Of a stretch of DNA of 64,000 nt, positions 44,941-53,268 are shown in pieces. The notes under the pieces are model-generated. The model did not search any database. It worked only from the letters and a program-made list of their open reading frames with translations, and had not been told where the DNA came from. The stretch lies in assembly GCF_025989125.1 (NCBI RefSeq), contig NZ_JAPDNR010000001.1, positions 682,001 through 746,000 on the forward strand, in the 5' to 3' direction. Source of the stretch: Chitinophaga nivalis (GTDB lineage: Bacteria; Bacteroidota; Bacteroidia; Chitinophagales; Chitinophagaceae). A program made the position numbers and the translations under genes. Every line of letters starts with the position of its first letter. Position 1 is the first letter of the stretch.

Positions 44941-45506
44941 TGAATATGTGGAAATTAATTTTCCAGCCCGTGTACAAATGTAGTTGTTATTCCTTTTTTC
45001 TACACTTTCCACATCTAATTAACATACCATTTCCGCGCCAATACTGGATTTTCGTGTTTTCATCCACATACGTGGATATCGTTGTTGGTGAAAATCTTTT
45101 CTGTGATGTGTGTATTAGGAAAATGTTAAAAGATGCCATTTACTATCCACAAAACAGAGCCCGGATTTTTAAGCGTAACTTTTGGCACAATAACAAAATT
45201 ACTTTTGCCTGTGTACAAAGGCATGTTTTCCCACCTTATTTTGGCTTTTACAGGGGTTTTTACACATCAATTGTGGAAAAAAAATGGCCGGGAATGAAAA
45301 ATGGTCAAAACGATACTGAATGGATTATAGGTGTATTTTATTCACATTTTCATGTGGATTGTGAAAAAGCTGTTTTTAACAATTGTGTATAAACCATTCT
45401 GAACGGTCAACCGTCATTTTAGGGTAATTATCAGCTACAGCGGGCCTTTAAAAACATCAAAACAAGTAAAAAAATAAACCTCCTCATTTTACTCACATGT
45501 GGAAAA
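44941..45506. other. Candidate oriC: cluster of DnaA-box-like sites
   Basis: Boxes related to TTATNCACA/TTTTCCACA (either strand) at 44947-44955, 45005-45013, 45060-45068 with inverted partner 45071-45079, 45143-45151 (CTATCCACA), 45272-45280 (TGTGGAAAA), 45353-45361, 45384-45392 (TGTGTATAA, exact to TTATNCACA) and 45498-45506 (TGTGGAAAA). The 766-nt space between nadA and ppiD has no credible gene and is AT-rich, with ATTTAAATATTTAAAAG near 44898. Genes diverge from it. Confidence 0.5.
44975..44982 (-). promoter_or_regulatory. Possible nadA -10 box
   Basis: Minus-strand TACATTTG fits TAnnTTTG, about 90 nt upstream of nadA. No -33 element seen. Confidence 0.3.
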
Positions 45507-45541
45507 CCTGTGAATGATATACAGCCCACAAAAGTGTTAGA

Positions 45542-45580
45542 ATGCCATGAAACCCTTTACTGTAAAGGGTTTCATGGCAT
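45542..45580. other. 39-bp near-perfect palindrome upstream of ppiD
   Basis: Arms 45542-45560 and 45562-45580 (19 nt each, ATGCCATGAAACCCTTTAC and its complement) flank one central T. It ends 11 nt before the ppiD promoter's -33 box. It could insulate the candidate origin from transcription or bind a dimeric regulator. No T-tract. Confidence 0.6.
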
Positions 45581-45590
45581 AAAATACTCT

Positions 45591-45622
45591 TTTGCAGTTA
45601 CAGTTATTTTATTCTATTTTTG
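45591..45622 (+). promoter_or_regulatory. ppiD promoter
   Basis: TTTG (45591-45594), 20 nt, then TATTTTTG (45615-45622), 31 nt before the ATG. Confidence 0.6.
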
Positions 45623-45652
45623 CTATCCTTAAAAATGTAGACTATATAATAT

Positions 45653-47746
45653 ATGTCAGTAATTCAGAAAATCAGGGACAAATATGCCGTCGTGATCGTA
45701 GTAGTGATTTGCCTGGCTATTGTTAGTTTCCTCTTGCAGGATGCCTTTTTTGGCAAAAGTTCTCTTGCCCGCCGTGATACGAGCGTAGGTAAAATCAATG
45801 GAGAAGAGCTGGATTTCGGAGAATACCAGCGTCGTATTCAGGATGCCGAAAACGGCGCCCGTCAGCAAATGCCTAACGGTAATATTGATGAACAAACCCG
45901 TCAGTATATCCGTGAGCAGGTGTGGAACCAATTTCTGAATGAGCAGATTATGCAGGCCCAATATAAAAAACTGGGTATTGCAGTGACAGAAGCAGAAGTG
46001 GTGGATCAGATAAAAGGTAAAAACCCGAATCCGATTGTGGTACAACAATTTACCCGTGATGGTAAATTTGACCGCGTTGCCATGGAGCAAACCATTGCCC
46101 AGGCAGGTACCAATCCACAGATCCGTGCTGCACTGGAACAACTGGAAAGCTATATCGCCAAATCACAGGAGCAACAGAAATATCTTACCCTGGTTAAACA
46201 AGGTGTATATTATCCTTCCTGGCTGGCTAAACAACAGCTGGCAGATAACAGTCAGACAGCTACTGTATCTTATGTAAATGTTCCTTATGCTTCTATTGCT
46301 GATTCTACTATTAAAGCAACCGATGCAGAAATGGAGCGTTTTATCCAGGATCACAAACAACTGTTCAAAGTAGAAGAATCCCGCAAAGTAGAATATGTAT
46401 CTTTTGATGCTGTTCCTTCTGCTATTGATTCCAACGCTGCGATTCAGCAGATTCTGGCCCTGAAAGCTGAACTGGATACCACTAAAGATGTTGCCGGTTT
46501 TATTAACCGTAACTCTGATATTAAATTCTATGATGGATACGTTTCCAAAAACGAAGCGAAAGTTCCTCAGAAAGATTCTATCGTAAATCTGCCGGTAGGC
46601 GCTATCTACGGTCCTTATTATGATAATAACCTGATCGTGTTTGCGAAAATGGTTGATCGTAAAAGCATGCCGGACAGCGTGAAAGTACGTCACATCCTGA
46701 TTGCTTCTGGTCCTCAGGGTGGTGCTCCGGATTCTATTGCTAAAAAACGTGCAGACAGCATTGAGGTAGCAGTAAGAGGCGGCGCCGACTTTAAAGAACT
46801 GGTAACCCGCTACTCTGATGATCCGGGTAGTAAAGAAACCGGTGGCGAATATGATATTACCCCTTCTACTCAATTTGTACCTGAATTTAAAGCCTTCGCC
46901 TTTGAAGGAGCTAAAGGTCAGATTAAAGTGGTAAAAACTCAGTTTGGCTACCACGTTATGCAGGTGATGGATCAGAAAAATATTGGTCCGGCTATTAAAG
47001 TAGCTTACCTCGGTAAATCTGTAGATGCCAGCAAAGAAACCAACAATGCCGCTTATGGCGCTGCCAGCGACTTCGCCGGTAAAAGCCGTAGTGCTGCTGC
47101 TTTCGAAAAAGAAGTACAGCAAGGTAAATTGAATAAAAGAATTGCGGATAACGTACGCCCGATGGATTTCGTGATCCCAGGTATCGGACAATCCCGCGAA
47201 CTGGTGCGTTGGGCTTATGAGTCTAAAAAAGGTGATGTCAGCAACGTATTTACTTTCGATGATAAATATGTAGTAGCTGTTTTGACCAGCATCCGTAAAG
47301 AAGGTACTGCACCACTGGCTGATGTAAAACCACAGGTAGAAGCAGAAGTGAAAAAACATAAGAAAGCAGAACAGATCCTGGCTAAATTACAAACACCAGC
47401 TTCCCTGGATGCTGCTGCCAAAGCTACCAACCAACCGGTGCTGAAAGCAGAAGGTGTTACTTTCGCCACTCCTTTCATTGCTTCTATGGGCTTTGAACCA
47501 CGTGTTGCCGGTGCTGTCTTTAACAAAAAATGGGGTACTGCCAGCGTATCTGCACCTATCGAAGGTAATGCAGGTGTATATGTTATTAAAGTAGATGCTT
47601 TCCAACCAACTGCAGCTCCTGCACAGGATATTGCTACCCAGCAGGCTGCCTACGAGCAAAGCATTAAATCCATGCTGGATCAACAACTGTTTGAAGTGCT
47701 GAAGAAGAAAAGTGATGTGAAAGATAACCGCAGCAAATTTTTCTAA
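45653..47746 (+). CDS. PpiD-like periplasmic peptidylprolyl isomerase
   Basis: A 697-residue inner-membrane-anchored chaperone. One helix (about 11-29) follows a short cytoplasmic N-terminus. A SurA/PpiD-type N-terminal chaperone domain (INGEELDFGEYQRRIQDAENG through ITEAEV-like AVTEAEVVDQI) comes next. A parvulin domain at about 345-445 (VKVRHILIASG, GADFKELVTRYSDDPGSKETGGEYDI, FGYHVMQVMD) and a C-terminal helper region complete it. It probably assists folding of exported proteins. The N-terminal-anchor layout is that of PpiD. Confidence 0.9.
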   Translation: MSVIQKIRDKYAVVIVVVICLAIVSFLLQDAFFGKSSLARRDTSVGKINGEELDFGEYQRRIQDAENGARQQMPNGNIDEQTRQYIREQVWNQFLNEQIMQAQYKKLGIAVTEAEVVDQIKGKNPNPIVVQQFTRDGKFDRVAMEQTIAQAGTNPQIRAALEQLESYIAKSQEQQKYLTLVKQGVYYPSWLAKQQLADNSQTATVSYVNVPYASIADSTIKATDAEMERFIQDHKQLFKVEESRKVEYVSFDAVPSAIDSNAAIQQILALKAELDTTKDVAGFINRNSDIKFYDGYVSKNEAKVPQKDSIVNLPVGAIYGPYYDNNLIVFAKMVDRKSMPDSVKVRHILIASGPQGGAPDSIAKKRADSIEVAVRGGADFKELVTRYSDDPGSKETGGEYDITPSTQFVPEFKAFAFEGAKGQIKVVKTQFGYHVMQVMDQKNIGPAIKVAYLGKSVDASKETNNAAYGAASDFAGKSRSAAAFEKEVQQGKLNKRIADNVRPMDFVIPGIGQSRELVRWAYESKKGDVSNVFTFDDKYVVAVLTSIRKEGTAPLADVKPQVEAEVKKHKKAEQILAKLQTPASLDAAAKATNQPVLKAEGVTFATPFIASMGFEPRVAGAVFNKKWGTASVSAPIEGNAGVYVIKVDAFQPTAAPAQDIATQQAAYEQSIKSMLDQQLFEVLKKKSDVKDNRSKFF

Positions 47747-47775
47747 TAGTTACATTTTTACTGACATAGTCATAG

Positions 47776-47804
47776 AAAGGGAAGCTTTACCGCTTCCCTT
47801 TTTT
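47776..47804 (+). terminator. Intrinsic terminator of ppiD
   Basis: AAAGGGAAGC, loop TTTACC, GCTTCCCTTT then T run. Ten-bp stem 29 nt after the stop. Confidence 0.85.
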
Positions 47805-47856
47805 AATGACCATTATATATTTATTATTTTAATGTAATTGTGGTGCATTGCCCCCC

Positions 47857-47890
47857 TTGCAATATTCCTGGTTTGATATTCGTAAATTTG
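47857..47890 (+). promoter_or_regulatory. Possible promoter of DUF2480 gene
   Basis: TAAATTTG (47883-47890) fits the -10 box; a TTG lies 23 nt before it (47857-47859). Start codon 20 nt downstream. Confidence 0.4.
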
Positions 47891-47910
47891 TTGTTATAAA
47901 TAAGGAGAAA

Positions 47911-48417
47911 ATGGACGAAATCATAAATAAAGTAGCGCAGAGTGGCCTGGAAACCATAGACCTGGAACATTATTTACCTCAGGGAGAGATTGTGGTATTT
48001 GATCTGAAAGCACACCTCTTTATGGGCATGATCCTGAAAGAGAAAGATTTCAGAACCGCGATGCAGTCACTGGACTGGGAACAATACCGTGGAAAAAATG
48101 TGGGTTTAATCTGCAGTGAAGATACCGTGATTCCTTTATGGGCTTATATGCTGGTGATGACGAACCTCCAACCTGTAGCTGCCTATGCTGCTTTTGGCGA
48201 CGCGGAGTTTATCTATAAAACCCTGTTCCTGCAAAACCTGGCCAAACTGGATGTGGAAGCCTTCAACGACAAGCGTATTGTAATTAAAGGATGTGGGGAT
48301 AAACATGTCGGAGAAGTAGCCTATGCCGAAGTAACCCGGTTATTACGCCCGGTAGCTAAAAGCATCATGTATGGTGAACCTTGTTCTTCAGTACCGGTAT
48401 ATAAAAAGAAGGGTTAA
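47911..48417 (+). CDS. DUF2480 family protein
   Basis: A 168-residue protein of the Bacteroidota family DUF2480, function unknown. IDLEHYLPQGEIVVFDLKAHLFMGMILKEKDFR, EDTVIPLWAYMLV, VIKGCGDKHVGEVAYAEVTRLL and SIMYGEPCSSVPVYK are consistent with a compact alpha/beta protein with conserved Cys near the end. The ATG at 47911 is preceded by AAGGAG, a rare Shine-Dalgarno-like site here, and is preferred over 47848. It overlaps the corA 3' end by 4 nt on the opposite strand. Confidence 0.85.
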   Translation: MDEIINKVAQSGLETIDLEHYLPQGEIVVFDLKAHLFMGMILKEKDFRTAMQSLDWEQYRGKNVGLICSEDTVIPLWAYMLVMTNLQPVAAYAAFGDAEFIYKTLFLQNLAKLDVEAFNDKRIVIKGCGDKHVGEVAYAEVTRLLRPVAKSIMYGEPCSSVPVYKKKG

Positions 48418-49514
48418 AACCAGCCCCGCTTTCTGAATAAAACAATCATCAGTATCAACAGTATGCCCATGGCTCCCAATGTATAGAAGTAACCCATCGG
48501 GGATTTGAGCTCGGGCATATTTTCGAAATTCATACCATAGATACCCGCTATCAGCGTGAGGGGGGCCATCAGGGTGGTTACCACGGCCAATACCTTCATG
48601 ATCTCATTCATTTTCAGATTGAGCTGGGTATGGTACATCTCCTGCAGATTGAGTACCATATCGCGGTAGTTATCTGCCAGGTCATTACATTGAATGATAT
48701 GGTCGTATACATCTTTGAAGTACTTGGTAACTTTATCGTCCAGTAAATCACTTTCACTTTTCAAAAAACCATTTACCAGTTCCCGCACCGGTGCGATGGC
48801 CCGTTTAAACAGGAACACCTGGCGCCGTAAAAAGTTAATGCGGGCCAGACTACGTTTATTCGGTGTGTGTTGTACTACATCTTCCATCAGCTCTATCCGC
48901 TCCCCTAACTTATCCAGTACAACAAAATAATTATCGATAATTACATCCAGGAGAGAATAACAAAGATAATCTGCGCCTCCGTTACGTATCCGGGAGCCGT
49001 GTAATTGCAGTTTATCTCTCACCGGGTCAAATACGTCACGCTCAGGATCTTCCTGAAAAGAGATCACAAAATTTTTCCCCAGTACAATGCTCACCTGCTC
49101 TAAATCTATCGTAGCACTGCCGGCATTAAAATATATCATCGGCAGCAAACAAAACAGCCGGTCTCCAATCATATCCATTTTAGCCCGCTGCCCTACACTG
49201 AGTATATCTTCTTCAATCAGCGGATGGATCTGAAACTTTTCACATACGGTGTGCACATCTTCTTTACGCAGTCCGTCGATATTTATCCAGCTGAGTTTGG
49301 AGGAAGAGAGATAGGGAAAAGTAGCTGCTATATCAGGCAGTGTGGTGGTTTGGCAGTTATCGCTGCTATAGTCAAATACGGTGATCTTAGTTTCGGCTGC
49401 AGGTGTACGGGTTGTAGTACCGGTAGCGGGATTAAAATTCATAATCCGCTCTTTCCTTACCTTGAAAGGATTAAGCACATCCGGAATCGGTAAAATATTT
49501 TTTTTTGCAGCCAT
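48414..49514 (-). CDS. corA: Magnesium/cobalt transporter CorA
   Basis: A 366-residue CorA-type divalent cation channel. The long cytoplasmic N-domain is followed by the membrane pair at the C-terminus with the YGMNFENMP motif (GMN 327-329) between the two helices and a basic tail FRKRGWF. A helical stalk (EDVVQHTPNKRSLARINFLRRQVFLFKRAIAPVRELV) is typical. Mediates Mg2+ and Co2+ uptake. Convergent with the DUF2480 gene. Confidence 0.93.
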   Translation of the reverse strand: MAAKKNILPIPDVLNPFKVRKERIMNFNPATGTTTRTPAAETKITVFDYSSDNCQTTTLPDIAATFPYLSSSKLSWINIDGLRKEDVHTVCEKFQIHPLIEEDILSVGQRAKMDMIGDRLFCLLPMIYFNAGSATIDLEQVSIVLGKNFVISFQEDPERDVFDPVRDKLQLHGSRIRNGGADYLCYSLLDVIIDNYFVVLDKLGERIELMEDVVQHTPNKRSLARINFLRRQVFLFKRAIAPVRELVNGFLKSESDLLDDKVTKYFKDVYDHIIQCNDLADNYRDMVLNLQEMYHTQLNLKMNEIMKVLAVVTTLMAPLTLIAGIYGMNFENMPELKSPMGYFYTLGAMGILLILMIVLFRKRGWF

Positions 49515-49712
49515 ATGCCCTATGTATTTGCTGGATTGAAAACCGAATTTAAATTAAAATAAGATTCCCTTAATCATTACTTAATAACAGCAGCCTACAT
49601 TCGTTATTCAATGTAAGACAGGAACTATTCCTACACCTATGAAAATGATATGTAGTTGTTTGTAAACCCCACAAGAGTGATGAATACTTTCCGTATTCCG
49701 GAAATAGCTATT
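49515..49712. other. Gene-free corA upstream region
   Basis: About 200 nt upstream of corA. AT-rich, no clear promoter box or M-box-like structure recognised. Together with 49741-50029 it makes a 515-nt gene-poor gap broken only by one hairpin. Confidence 0.4.
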
Positions 49713-49740
49713 AAAGGCAGGGCAGTAATGCCCTGCCTTT
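49713..49740. terminator. Perfect 12-bp hairpin, AAAGGCAGGGCA stem
   Basis: Arms 49713-49724 and 49729-49740 with GTAA loop; the stem ends in CTTT on either strand. It lies in the gap between corA and the DUF3472 gene, about 290 nt after the stop of the latter. A small transcript could end here. Confidence 0.55.
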
Positions 49741-50029
49741 GCTCATTTTGAGACAGCTACTGTGTAATTTTTCCATTTTTAGTGTATGCAATCCCGTTAG
49801 TACTGTATTTATCTTCTTTTTATCCATTATCCGATGCTTTTTTCTGACCGGGGGCTTAACCAAAAAAATGCAGGAGAGAATAGATAATAAATTTGTCACA
49901 TTTAGCCCATGGGGTAACTATATTAATAAACAGGAATACCTGTCAGCCAATACTGATATTACTATTTATCTTATGTAGAGAAGCAATGATTTCCCCGCCT
50001 GGTACAGCCACCAGGCAGGGAGGTAATTA

Positions 50030-51289
50030 TCAGAACCGGGGCAAGACTATTTCCGGATGTGTGCCGGCTGCCGGCCGTTCAAACAGATCGCCATACTGTG
50101 CATTGGCCGGTTTAAAACCGCTGTTCCACAGATAAAACCAACCGTTTTCCACACCACCACCGTAGTCTATACGATCTTTAGCCCTTGCGGTAGCATCGTT
50201 GGTGAATTTTGCTTTTGTAAGTGCGATCCATTCGCCGGTGTCTGTTTTAATCCAATGGTTACCAAAGTATCCTTTTCTGCCGATATGCCCGTTTTCAAAA
50301 GAGAAGTTTTCGAGAAATGAATACAGGTGTCCCATATATTTCCCATCTTTTGGTGCGCGGAAACTGGCGATCAGTTTCCATTCCTGGTGTTCGGGTACAT
50401 AGAAATAAGCGGTATAGGTAGTGGTGTTGCCTGTTGGTACACTATGCATCAGAAAACGATAGGTAGCTCCGGCCTGCCAGTTATACACCCAGTGACTGTG
50501 GCCACCGGTACCTTCTCCACCAAAACCGCTGGCGATTACACTATCCCCTTTTGCCAGCATCACTACCTGATCTTCATATTTTACTTTGCTGCGCTCTTCG
50601 GGTTCTCCGCCTGCATCCCAAACAGAAAAAATAATTCTTCTTTCAGTAGGAGAATTTACCTGCATCCCAAAATATCCGCGATGAAAACCGCAAGACATAA
50701 AGTAGGTACCTGTTTTATCTTCTCCTGCCGGTACTTTTATTTCGCCATAAAACCATTCGGCATTTTTTCCTTCCGGAACCGGATAGTTTAAATGTACGGA
50801 AGCGGCCCGACGCCAGGGTTTGGGGTTAAATTGTATCTGTTGGGCTGCGGCTCCTTCCAATGTAACCGACTGAATTTCCGCATAGCTATTACCCGTCTTC
50901 TCTACTCCTTTTAAAGAGATGCAGTAGAAACCTGGTTGTTTGATGCTGGTTTGCAATGCGGGTATTTTTTCATAATCACTATTGTTAGGAATGCTGATTA
51001 TTTTTTCAGTTCCGTTGATGCTTACCTTGATTTTGTTGGGAGCCGTTGATTTTGCCATCAATGCTATTTTCAGTGGTCCTGTTTTAACAGCGTGAAAATA
51101 GAAATTGACTGCATTGGTATTATCAGTCCAGTTGATAATACCTTTTGCTTCGTCTATCGTGACATTTTCTTCCAAAGGATCAGCGTAAGCTGTAAATCCG
51201 GGTAATACAGCTGCTGCTGTCTGGGCAAAAGTGTAGCCGGCGCTCACAGCAATAGTGAGTAATGTTGCCATCATTTTTTTTCTGTTCAT
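50030..51289 (-). CDS. Secreted DUF3472 (with DUF5077-like N-domain) protein
   Basis: A 419-residue exported protein (signal peptide 1-22, ending TFAQ). Residues 35-150 form a beta-sandwich like DUF5077 (AKSTAPNKIKVSINGTEKIISIPN). From about 160 the DUF3472 region follows (ASVHLNYPVPEGKNAEWFYGEIKVP, FGGEGTGGHSHWVYNW, SFLENFSFENGHIGRKGYFGNHWI). Such proteins are common near carbohydrate-use genes in Bacteroidota, but activity is unknown to me. A lone gene here. Confidence 0.82.
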   Translation of the reverse strand: MNRKKMMATLLTIAVSAGYTFAQTAAAVLPGFTAYADPLEENVTIDEAKGIINWTDNTNAVNFYFHAVKTGPLKIALMAKSTAPNKIKVSINGTEKIISIPNNSDYEKIPALQTSIKQPGFYCISLKGVEKTGNSYAEIQSVTLEGAAAQQIQFNPKPWRRAASVHLNYPVPEGKNAEWFYGEIKVPAGEDKTGTYFMSCGFHRGYFGMQVNSPTERRIIFSVWDAGGEPEERSKVKYEDQVVMLAKGDSVIASGFGGEGTGGHSHWVYNWQAGATYRFLMHSVPTGNTTTYTAYFYVPEHQEWKLIASFRAPKDGKYMGHLYSFLENFSFENGHIGRKGYFGNHWIKTDTGEWIALTKAKFTNDATARAKDRIDYGGGVENGWFYLWNSGFKPANAQYGDLFERPAAGTHPEIVLPRF

Positions 51290-51570
51290 TGTTCATCAGT
51301 TGAGTAACAACAAAGAAAACTGCCGGCCACGCTAAATGCAATACTGATCGCAAAAAATTACAATGGAATGAAAATCATTTTTCAACAAACATCCCCGGTG
51401 TGGGCAATTTTATTTACAGGCCTTATTTCCTGATAGTATCTGCCATGGCTATTGTTAGCTGTTTTTATGTTATGGGAATTGTTTTTGTGCACCTACTACC
51501 ATCAACAAGCATCCACCGAAACCAGCTGTGTTTGTTTCGGGATATTTTTAACCATATAAATGATCATCTT

Positions 51571-52128
51571 ATGAAAAATCAGTTGAAAGACAAGAAGGTA
51601 GCCATAGTAGTGGCCAATGGTTTTGAGGAAGTAGAGCTTACTGCTCCTTTGCAGGCTTTAAAAGAAGCCGGGGCAACAGTGGAGATCATCTCTCCGGAAA
51701 AAAATGCGGTACGTGCCTGGGCAGAAAAAAACTGGGGAAAAGATTATCAGATAGATAAAAATATTCATCATGCGGCCGCCGCGGAGTATGATGCATTAGT
51801 GTTGCCGGGAGGTGTGATGAATCCGGATTATTTACGTACGGATGAAATAGTGGTCCGTTTTGTTCATCATTTTTTTGAAACGGGAAAGCCTATTGCAGCG
51901 ATCTGTCATGGTCCATGGACATTAATAGAAACCGGTGAATTGAAAGGACGGAAAGTAACCTCCTATCCATCACTGAAAACAGACCTGGAAAATGCAGGCG
52001 CGACCTGGGTAAATGAAGCGGTAGTTACCGACAACGGTTTGGTAACCAGTCGTAATCCCGGAGATCTGCCGGCATTCTGTAAAAAGATAGTGGAAGAAAT
52101 AGCGGAAGGTGTACACGCAACGAACTAA
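51571..52128 (+). CDS. DJ-1/PfpI family protein (class I amidotransferase-like)
   Basis: A 185-residue protein of the DJ-1/ThiJ/PfpI superfamily. VAIVVANGFEEVELTAPLQALKEAGATVEIISP, DALVLPGGVMNPDYLR and the nucleophile elbow AICHGPWTLIETG (Cys-His) match the PfpI/YhbO subgroup, reported as proteases or deglycases. Stress protection is the likely role. The ATG at 51571 is chosen; the frame open from 51400 adds non-family residues. A strong terminator follows. Confidence 0.9.
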   Translation: MKNQLKDKKVAIVVANGFEEVELTAPLQALKEAGATVEIISPEKNAVRAWAEKNWGKDYQIDKNIHHAAAAEYDALVLPGGVMNPDYLRTDEIVVRFVHHFFETGKPIAAICHGPWTLIETGELKGRKVTSYPSLKTDLENAGATWVNEAVVTDNGLVTSRNPGDLPAFCKKIVEEIAEGVHATN

Positions 52129-52137
52129 ACAAACTAT

Positions 52138-52166
52138 ATAAGAGACGGTTTCATGCCGTCTCTTAT
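52138..52166. terminator. Bidirectional terminator between PfpI and RlpA genes
   Basis: ATAAGAGACGG and CCGTCTCTTAT flank TTTCATG (11-bp perfect stem), followed on the plus strand by ACTTATTTTTTC. Confidence 0.75.
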
Positions 52167-52168
52167 AC

Positions 52169-52555
52169 TTATTTTTTCTTTTTATATTTTATTTCCACAT
52201 TGGCGACTCCGGTGTTTATCATACCAATTCTGGCAGCTGCCTTACGGGACAAATCAATGATTCTGCCGGCTGCAAAAGGGCCACGGTCTGTTATCCGCAC
52301 CTTGACACTTTTTCCGTTGGAAACATTGATGACAGTAACTTTGGTACCAAAAGGCAATGATTTATGTGCGGCGGTCAGATGATTCTGGCGGAATACTTCG
52401 CCACTGGCGGTACGCCGGCCATCAAAAGAATCGGCATAATAGGATGCCTTGCCCGTTTGTGTGATTTTACGACTGCAGGCAGTCGTGCAAAACAACAGCG
52501 CGGTTGTAAAAATAAACAGGGAAGTGCGTTGCACGTTTGCAGGGATAGTTTTCAT
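52169..52555 (-). CDS. RlpA-like septal ring lytic transglycosylase lipoprotein
   Basis: A 128-residue predicted lipoprotein (lipobox CTTAC, Cys27) with a double-psi beta-barrel domain. GKASYYADSFDGRRTASGEVFRQNHLTAAHKSLPFGTKVTVINVSNGKSVKVRITDRGPF and IDLSRKAAARIG are the RlpA signature. There is no SPOR domain. RlpA proteins cleave naked glycan strands at the septum in some Proteobacteria; here activity is inferred. Confidence 0.9.
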   Translation of the reverse strand: MKTIPANVQRTSLFIFTTALLFCTTACSRKITQTGKASYYADSFDGRRTASGEVFRQNHLTAAHKSLPFGTKVTVINVSNGKSVKVRITDRGPFAAGRIIDLSRKAAARIGMINTGVANVEIKYKKKK

Positions 52556-52606
52556 GTTGCTATTGTTTAGGCAATAGCATAAAAATAAGCCAAATTTCCG
52601 ATCGTT

Positions 52607-53116
52607 TCAGCCATGAAGATGTTGTTGTATGTTTTTCAACATTGCTGGCACAATCAGGCGATGAAATGGTTTTACAAAGATGAAATAAATCCGGCCCCAT
52701 ATGTTGTGATAATATACAACCGTGGTACAGGTTAGCTGTTGCGCTGCTGGTGTTTGCTGCTGCAGCAATAAAGACACCCGGAAATCGAGGTGTTTATCAT
52801 CCTGCCCGATGATCAGTTCCTGTTCGGTTTTATCCATTATTTTAAAAACACCAGCCTGCGCTCCTGGTGTGATGGTAATTTGCCGGGGGCCATTGCCGGT
52901 TGTTTTTAATCCGAATAAACCCACCAGTTTGTCCCGTACGGTCATCATACCATTTACCCACCGGGGTGAATAAGAGAAAAAAGCGTTACCTGTTTGTTCG
53001 ATGGTTACCGGAGGAGTGGCAGTAATGATAGTAGAAAAACCATCCTGATAATCTATTCTCTGGCCGGCTTGTTTCAGGAGGGAGCTGTCTGGCAGTGTGG
53101 TTTTTGAAATTCTCAT
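52607..53116 (-). CDS. DUF2867 domain-containing protein
   Basis: A 169-residue protein matching DUF2867. TGNAFFSYSPRWVNGMMTVRDKLVGLFGLKT and the C-terminal VVYYHNIWGRIYFIFVKPFHRLIVPAMLKN are the family ends. Function unknown. The start ATG at 53116 (MRISKTTLP) is favoured over 53134. It is divergent from poxB. Confidence 0.8.
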   Translation of the reverse strand: MRISKTTLPDSSLLKQAGQRIDYQDGFSTIITATPPVTIEQTGNAFFSYSPRWVNGMMTVRDKLVGLFGLKTTGNGPRQITITPGAQAGVFKIMDKTEQELIIGQDDKHLDFRVSLLLQQQTPAAQQLTCTTVVYYHNIWGRIYFIFVKPFHRLIVPAMLKNIQQHLHG

Positions 53117-53268
53117 ACGCGCATATTTTATCAACAGAGATACAAATTTACAGGTATGCTGCAGCGATTGCTAATTAATTTTTACACCGGCGTTGCGATG
53201 TCAAGTACCTGAACAATGTAGGTGCAGGGGTGTTTTTATAAGTTGCTCAACATTCAAAAAATAATTCT

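Noticed and set aside
46163..47359. 398-codon minus-strand frame inside ppiD
   Set aside because: Antisense of a well-supported chaperone gene, no recognisable family.
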